DNA from: an uncultured Oscillospiraceae bacterium
GTDB taxonomy: Bacteria; Bacillota; Clostridia; Oscillospirales; Acutalibacteraceae
Assembly (NCBI GenBank): GCA_900554775.1
Contig: USIK01000031.1
Location: forward strand, 1 to 8,914
Direction: 5' to 3'
DNA length: 8,914 bases
This document shows, piece by piece, positions 6,374 to 8,914 of this stretch (positions are counted from its first letter, which is position 1; every line of letters begins with the position of its first letter). The notes beneath the pieces were generated by a model. The model saw only the letters and a list, made by a program, of their open reading frames with translations, ran no database searches and was not told the DNA's origin. A program made the position numbers and the translations under genes.

Positions 6374-6429
6374 AATTATAATCTCCTTAAATAAAATGTA
6401 TTTTTCGAAGTTAATCTATGATTTAAAGT

Positions 6430-6663
6430 TTATTCATTATAGTAATAACATGTTGTTTTAGTGGTGTAAATTATTTTGGGGGTAGGGGATTTTTTCGGTT
6501 TTTTCTCTGTGTTTCCACAGTCTGATGTTATTACTCCACAAACAACACATAAACCCATGAATGCTGCGACTAACGCTATGTTCCCCACTGCACGTCCAAT
6601 TCCCTTTATAATGTTTTGGCCACCACGAACATTTTCTAAATCAGTTTCATTAACTAATACCAA
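6430..6663 (-). CDS. Double-glycine leader peptide with Tyr/Thr-rich tail, TTG start (first array gene)
   Basis: A 77-residue peptide. The leader is MVLVNETDLENVRGG (1-15). The mature part begins QNIIKGIGRAVGN. A hydrophobic segment (about 25-46) holds Cys39 and Cys42, and Cys49 follows just after it. A Lys/Pro stretch (KKPKKSPTPK, 54-63) leads to the tail IIYTTKTTCYYYNE, which resembles the tail of the 5305-5526 peptide. The start codon is TTG (6661-6663). It aligns exactly with the ATG of the duplicated gene at 5773, and AGGAGG (6674-6679) lies 10 bases upstream, so the TTG is well supported. A perfect consensus promoter precedes it. Of the five, this peptide looks most like a pore-forming bacteriocin around the hydrophobic Gly/Ala segment, but that is only an impression. 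Confidence 0.82.
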   Translation of the reverse strand: MVLVNETDLENVRGGQNIIKGIGRAVGNIALVAAFMGLCVVCGVITSDCGNTEKKPKKSPTPKIIYTTKTTCYYYNE

Positions 6664-6742
6664 GGCTTAGGTGCCTCCTGGTTTATTCATATCTTGTATT
6701 TATTATAACTCATTTTTATTATTTTGTCAACATATTTTTAAC
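6621..6742. repeat. Repeat B, copy 2 (promoter and leader of the first array gene)
   Basis: This is the partner of 5731-5852 at a constant offset of 890 bases. It holds the first array gene's leader codons, TTG start, AGGAGG site and consensus promoter, ending in the shared CAACATATTTTTAA. The promoter hexamers here are perfect, so this copy may be closer to the ancestor. Confidence 0.8.
6702..6730 (-). promoter_or_regulatory. Consensus sigma-A promoter of the peptide array
   Basis: Minus strand: TTGACA (6725-6730), exactly 17 bases, TATAAT (6702-6707). Both hexamers are perfect. Transcription would start near 6695, about 32 bases before the TTG start at 6663. No operator-like palindrome overlaps it, which suggests strong and possibly constitutive expression. 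Confidence 0.8.
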
Positions 6743-6751
6743 ATTATTCAT

Positions 6752-6780
6752 AATAAAAATCCACCGACTTAAATCGGTGG
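6752..6780 (-). terminator. Intrinsic terminator of the 90-residue peptide gene
   Basis: On the minus strand CCACCGA and TCGGTGG (6774-6780 and 6761-6767) form a 7-bp stem followed by ATTTTTATT (6752-6760). It starts 9 bases past the stop at 6790 and separates this gene from the array promoter at 6702-6730. Confidence 0.82.
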
Positions 6781-6789
6781 AAATGTCTA

Positions 6790-7062
6790 TTATTTTAATA
6801 AATTCTTTGATTTAGCGTAAGAAATAAGTTTTTTAGCTCCTGCAGTGATTCCCACTGCTATTAAAGCCGAAACAGCAATTTTGGAAACACCGCCAGAAAC
6901 GATTTCAACTCTTTCTGGGCCGTTTACGTTTGAGCTGCAAAAGTTATCAACTGATTTACCGAATCCTGTGATTGGGCTGCATACTCCTTTTGTGAAAGAA
7001 CTTGCATATCCGCCGCCTGAAACCTCTGCTAAAGCTTCATCTTTTAAAAGTTTTAAACTCAT
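6790..7062 (-). CDS. Distant double-glycine leader peptide, 90 residues
   Basis: The leader is MSLKLLKDEALAEVSGG (1-17), close to the classic class II bacteriocin leader form (L-x-x-E-L-x-x-[IV]-x-GG), with a 73-residue mature part starting GYASSFTKG. Visible features: Cys26 and Cys41 about 15 residues apart, a second GG (VSGGVSK, about 54-60), a hydrophobic helix IAVSALIAVGITAG (about 61-74) and a basic C-terminus KKLISYAKSKNLLK. The second GG is probably part of the mature chain. An in-frame ATG at 7140 is rejected because it lies inside the promoter; the start at 7062 has GAGG 8 bases upstream. It has its own promoter and terminator and shares only the leader principle with the five array peptides. 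A two-peptide or circular-type bacteriocin was considered, but nothing supports either specifically. Confidence 0.82.
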   Translation of the reverse strand: MSLKLLKDEALAEVSGGGYASSFTKGVCSPITGFGKSVDNFCSSNVNGPERVEIVSGGVSKIAVSALIAVGITAGAKKLISYAKSKNLLK

Positions 7063-7111
7063 AAATAAAACCTCACTGTAAAAGATATTATGGATTTTTA
7101 CCCACAACACT

Positions 7112-7140
7112 TTTATATATAAACAGGTAGCAGATGTCAA
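7112..7140 (-). promoter_or_regulatory. Promoter of the 90-residue peptide gene
   Basis: Minus strand: TTGACA (7135-7140), 17 bases, TATAAA (7112-7117). The transcript would start near 7105, about 43 bases before the ATG at 7062. Confidence 0.7.
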
Positions 7141-7202
7141 CTAATATTGGAAAATACTATCAAAATTTAAGTCTAATAGTATGTACCATAAATATTTTTT
7201 TA

Positions 7203-8426
7203 TTAGGCGCTAACCTTTTTGAACATTTTTTTGCCTTTTTTTATCACAATTCCTTTTTTCAAATCTTCAATTTTGATTGAAGAGTTTTCGTCAGTTATTT
7301 TAGTGCCGTCGATCGTTATTCCGCCTTGTTTAATAAGCCTGCGGGCGTCGCTTTTTGAGCTGGAAATAGAAGAAAGGGTTAAAAGCGAAAGAACCGAAAT
7401 TTCGTCTCCTTGAATCATGTCTTTTGAAAGCTTAAATTGCGGCATATCTGCGCTTTCAGAGCCTTGAGAAAACAGTGCGCGCGCTGCGTTCATTGCTTTC
7501 GTGGCTTCTTCTTCGCCGTGAACGAGCTTTGTTATTTCGAAAGCCAAAATTTCTTTTGCTTTGTTGATTTCGCTTCCTTCAAGGTTTTCGAATTTCTTTA
7601 TTTCTTCAGTCGGCGTGAATGTTAGCATGTTAAAGCAGTTTATCACGTCGCTGTCGTTAACGTTTCTCCAGTATTGATAAAATTCATAAGGCGAGGTCTT
7701 TTCAGGGTTGAGCCAAAGTGCGCCTTTTTCGGTTTTACCCATTTTTTTGCCTTCGCTTGTTGTTAAAAGCTTGAAAGTCAAGCCGAAAACTTCTTTTTGG
7801 TCCATTCTCCTTGTCAGTTCCACGCCGCCGATGATGTTGCTCCATTGGTCATCGCCGCCAAGCTCTAAAAGGCAGTTGTATTTTCTGTTTAAGGTCAAAA
7901 AGTCGTAACTTTGCATGAGCATGTAGTTAAGCTCGAAGAAAGTAAGACCCTTTTCGAGGCGTTGTTTGTAGCATTCTGCGGCGAGCATGCGGTTAACCGA
8001 AAAATGAACCCCATCTTCTCTTATGAAATCAATGTATTTAAGGTCGCTTAACCAGTCAGCGTTGTTAACGATAATAGCCTTGCCTGGGGTTAAATCAAGG
8101 AACTTCGAAGCTTGAACTTTAAAGCATTCGATATTGTGGTTAATTTCTTCTTTTGTGAGCATTTTGCGCATGTCGGTTTTGCCGGAAGGGTCGCCTACGA
8201 GGCCTGTTCCGCCGCCAAAGAGGATAATCGGAATATGACCAGCGCGCTGGAGACGAGCCATGATCATTATTTGAACGAAATGGCCAACGTGGAGGCTGTC
8301 AGCAGTGGGTTCGAAACCTATGTAAAAATGAACGCCTTTGCCTTTAAGTAAATTTTCGATTTTTTCTTCGTTCGTAGCTTGCGCTACCAAACCGCGCTCT
8401 TTTAGTTCTTCGTATATATTTTTCAT
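7203..8426 (-). CDS. tyrS: Tyrosyl-tRNA synthetase
   Basis: This cytoplasmic class I synthetase attaches tyrosine to tRNA-Tyr. The protein has 407 residues, normal for the bacterial TyrS type. The tyrosine and ATP site starts YIGFEPTADSLHVGH (35-49), with HVGH (46-49) as the HIGH motif. The conserved YDFL (173-176) and ELGGDDQWSNIIGG (188-201) follow. The second signature is KKMGKT (227-232) in place of KMSKS, as is usual for TyrRS. A C-terminal S4-like RNA-binding domain covers about 345-405 (SDARRLIKQGGITIDG, 359-374). Residue E39 stands where many TyrRS have Asp (GFDPTA). AAAGGTGA (8436-8443) lies 9 bases before the ATG. No T-box leader, common on clostridial synthetase genes, is visible upstream. 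The gene is divergent from rpoB, and only a weak A/T-rich inverted repeat (7154-7182) follows its stop. Confidence 0.97.
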   Translation of the reverse strand: MKNIYEELKERGLVAQATNEEKIENLLKGKGVHFYIGFEPTADSLHVGHFVQIMIMARLQRAGHIPIILFGGGTGLVGDPSGKTDMRKMLTKEEINHNIECFKVQASKFLDLTPGKAIIVNNADWLSDLKYIDFIREDGVHFSVNRMLAAECYKQRLEKGLTFFELNYMLMQSYDFLTLNRKYNCLLELGGDDQWSNIIGGVELTRRMDQKEVFGLTFKLLTTSEGKKMGKTEKGALWLNPEKTSPYEFYQYWRNVNDSDVINCFNMLTFTPTEEIKKFENLEGSEINKAKEILAFEITKLVHGEEEATKAMNAARALFSQGSESADMPQFKLSKDMIQGDEISVLSLLTLSSISSSKSDARRLIKQGGITIDGTKITDENSSIKIEDLKKGIVIKKGKKMFKKVSA

Positions 8427-8472
8427 CTCGGAAAATCACCTTTCTGGAATTTTTTTTAATTTGAATTTGCAC

Positions 8473-8501
8473 TTGACAAGTTTTTAATAGTATGGTATCA
8501 T
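8473..8501 (+). promoter_or_regulatory. Strong putative sigma-A promoter of rpoB
   Basis: TTGACA (8473-8478), exactly 17 bases, TATCAT (8496-8501), with an extended -10 TG (8493-8494). Transcription would begin near 8508 and leave an untranslated leader of about 225 bases before rpoB. It lies within the 307-base tyrS-rpoB spacer 8427-8733, which otherwise holds the candidate tyrS promoter, a palindrome and a possible attenuator, and no gene. Confidence 0.7.
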
Positions 8502-8505
8502 ACTA
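8488..8505. promoter_or_regulatory. Palindrome on the -10 of the rpoB promoter (possible operator)
   Basis: TAGTATG (8488-8494), GTAT, CATACTA (8499-8505) is a 7-4-7 perfect inverted repeat covering the -10 element. A smaller related palindrome, AGTAT-CA-ATACT, occurs downstream at 8692-8703 in the rpoB leader. A protein bound to the first would block the promoter. No matching known regulator box is recognised. Confidence 0.35.
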
Positions 8506-8544
8506 CACTACGTTGTCATTTAATTTACCAAATAAATTTCATAC

Positions 8545-8573
8545 ATTTTAACATTAATTTTGATGTAAATCAA
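8545..8573 (-). promoter_or_regulatory. Candidate promoter of tyrS
   Basis: Minus strand: TTGATT (8568-8573), 17 bases, TAAAAT (8545-8550) with an extended -10 TG. It would start near 8538 and give a leader of about 110 bases that runs across the rpoB promoter. The -35 is weak, so another start nearer to tyrS is possible. Confidence 0.4.
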
Positions 8574-8626
8574 GCAAATTAAAGTTTTTAAATGATGAAT
8601 TTTTATGACTATTTTGAGAAGGGGTG

Positions 8627-8673
8627 AAGTTGAGGAAAGATTTTTTATTTCTTGGGCTTCCCTAACTTTTTTT
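8627..8673 (+). terminator. Possible attenuator hairpin in the rpoB leader
   Basis: AAGTTGAGGAA (8627-8637) can pair with TTCCCTAACTT (8658-8668) with one G-U pair and one A-C mismatch, across a 20-base loop. The stem runs directly into a T run (8667-8673). It lies about 60 bases before the rpoB start, where a terminator would reduce rpoB transcription. The stem is imperfect and the loop large, so it may be only a leader structure. Confidence 0.35.
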
Positions 8674-8733
8674 GGTTAAAGAAAAATTTAGAGTATCAAT
8701 ACTGAAAGATTATGAATGGAGTGTTTTAAATCT

Positions 8734-8914
8734 ATGGTAAATGTGAGACCTGTAAAGCTTGGCAAAACTACCAGAATGAGTTTTTCTAAGATTGATGAGG
8801 TAATTAAGGTTCCTAATCTTGTAGAAATTCAGCAGAATTCTTATAAGTGGTTCTTGGGTGAGGGTTTGCAGGAGGTTTTTAAAAGTGTCTCGGGCATAAC
8901 TGATCACACAGGAA
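8734..8914 (+). CDS. rpoB: RNA polymerase beta subunit (5' end only)
   Basis: The first 60 codons of the beta subunit, which with beta' forms the catalytic core of RNA polymerase. The visible N-terminus MVNVRPVKLGKT is followed by family signatures: RMSFSKIDEVIKVPNLVEIQQNSY (14-37), KWFLGEGLQEVF (38-49) and the start of the next conserved segment (SGITDHTG, 53-60). The full protein is usually about 1,150-1,250 residues, so nearly all of it lies beyond the edge. The site GGAG (8718-8721) is 12 bases before the ATG, rather far, with a run of A/T between. In most Firmicutes rplJ and rplL lie immediately upstream. Here the upstream gene is tyrS on the other strand. Confidence 0.95.
   Translation, partial: MVNVRPVKLGKTTRMSFSKIDEVIKVPNLVEIQQNSYKWFLGEGLQEVFKSVSGITDHTG

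Noticed and set aside
5305..6663. CRISPR or simple tandem DNA repeat as explanation for the array
   Set aside because: The repeats are coding, 185 and 122 bases long, at offsets of 591 and 890 bases, and diverged as paralogous genes. There are no short repeats with regular spacers.
5305..7062. Lanthipeptide, sactipeptide or Nif11-type RiPP precursors
   Set aside because: The leaders are short class II double-glycine types, no modification enzyme is present in the window, and the cores are not rich in Ser/Thr/Cys patterns typical of those classes, apart from the Thr/Tyr tails.
7063..7140. Longer version of the 90-residue peptide starting at 7140
   Set aside because: Its first codons would lie in the TTGACA -35 and TATAAA -10, and it would put 26 residues before an otherwise typical leader with its own ribosome site.
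7219..8351. Plus-strand open frames within tyrS
   Set aside because: They are shadows of the well-conserved TyrRS frame.
8710..8907. Minus-strand open frame opposite the start of rpoB
   Set aside because: The plus strand encodes the conserved RpoB N-terminus here; the antisense frame has no ribosome site or recognisable content.

Overview
The window looks like a stretch of chromosome from a low-GC, Gram-positive-type bacterium, most likely a gut-associated member of the Clostridia. This rests on A/T-rich intergenic DNA, strong AGGAGG-type ribosome binding sites, near-consensus sigma-A promoters, and FtsZ, SecA, TyrRS and RpoB sequences of clostridial character. No species can be named from the sequence alone. 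The window cuts two essential genes: secA at the left edge (3' end missing) and rpoB at the right edge (only the first 60 codons present).

Layout: secA (minus, 1-2009) is divergent from a GNAT-family N-acetyltransferase (plus, 2257-2760). The acetyltransferase meets gpsA tail to tail (minus, 2757-3722) with a 4-base overlap. A 347-base A/T-rich spacer (3723-4069) holds divergent promoters for gpsA and for a stand-alone ftsZ (plus, 4070-5209), which ends in its own terminator. Then comes the accessory part: five tandem minus-strand genes (5305-6663) for 73-78-residue peptides. All begin with the same kind of 15-residue leader ending in Gly-Gly, followed by a hydrophobic segment and a hydrophilic tail. 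A sixth, more distant double-glycine peptide (90 residues, 6790-7062) has its own promoter and terminator. tyrS (minus, 7203-8426) follows. It is separated by a 307-base regulatory region (8427-8733) from rpoB (plus, 8734 onward).

Most of the window is housekeeping: protein export, glycerol phospholipid precursor supply, division, tRNA charging and transcription. The noteworthy part is the double-glycine peptide island between ftsZ and tyrS. Its genes carry the leader type normally cut by C39-peptidase ABC exporters (class II bacteriocins, microcins and peptide pheromones), but I recognise none of the mature regions. The array has grown by internal duplication and exchange. The 5541 peptide pairs a promoter and leader copied from the first gene with a tail shared with the second gene. 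The two gene junctions at about 5535 and 6126 are co-linear copies 591 bases apart. Near-consensus promoters precede the first and fourth genes of the array. No exporter, C39 peptidase, modification enzyme or obvious immunity gene lies in the window, so any partner would have to be encoded elsewhere.

Other points of interest are a rpoB promoter with a palindrome on its -10 element and a possible attenuator in a leader of about 225 bases, the absence of rplJ-rplL directly upstream of rpoB, and a perfect palindrome on the -35 of the putative secA promoter. All promoters, terminators and operators are read by eye and are predictions.
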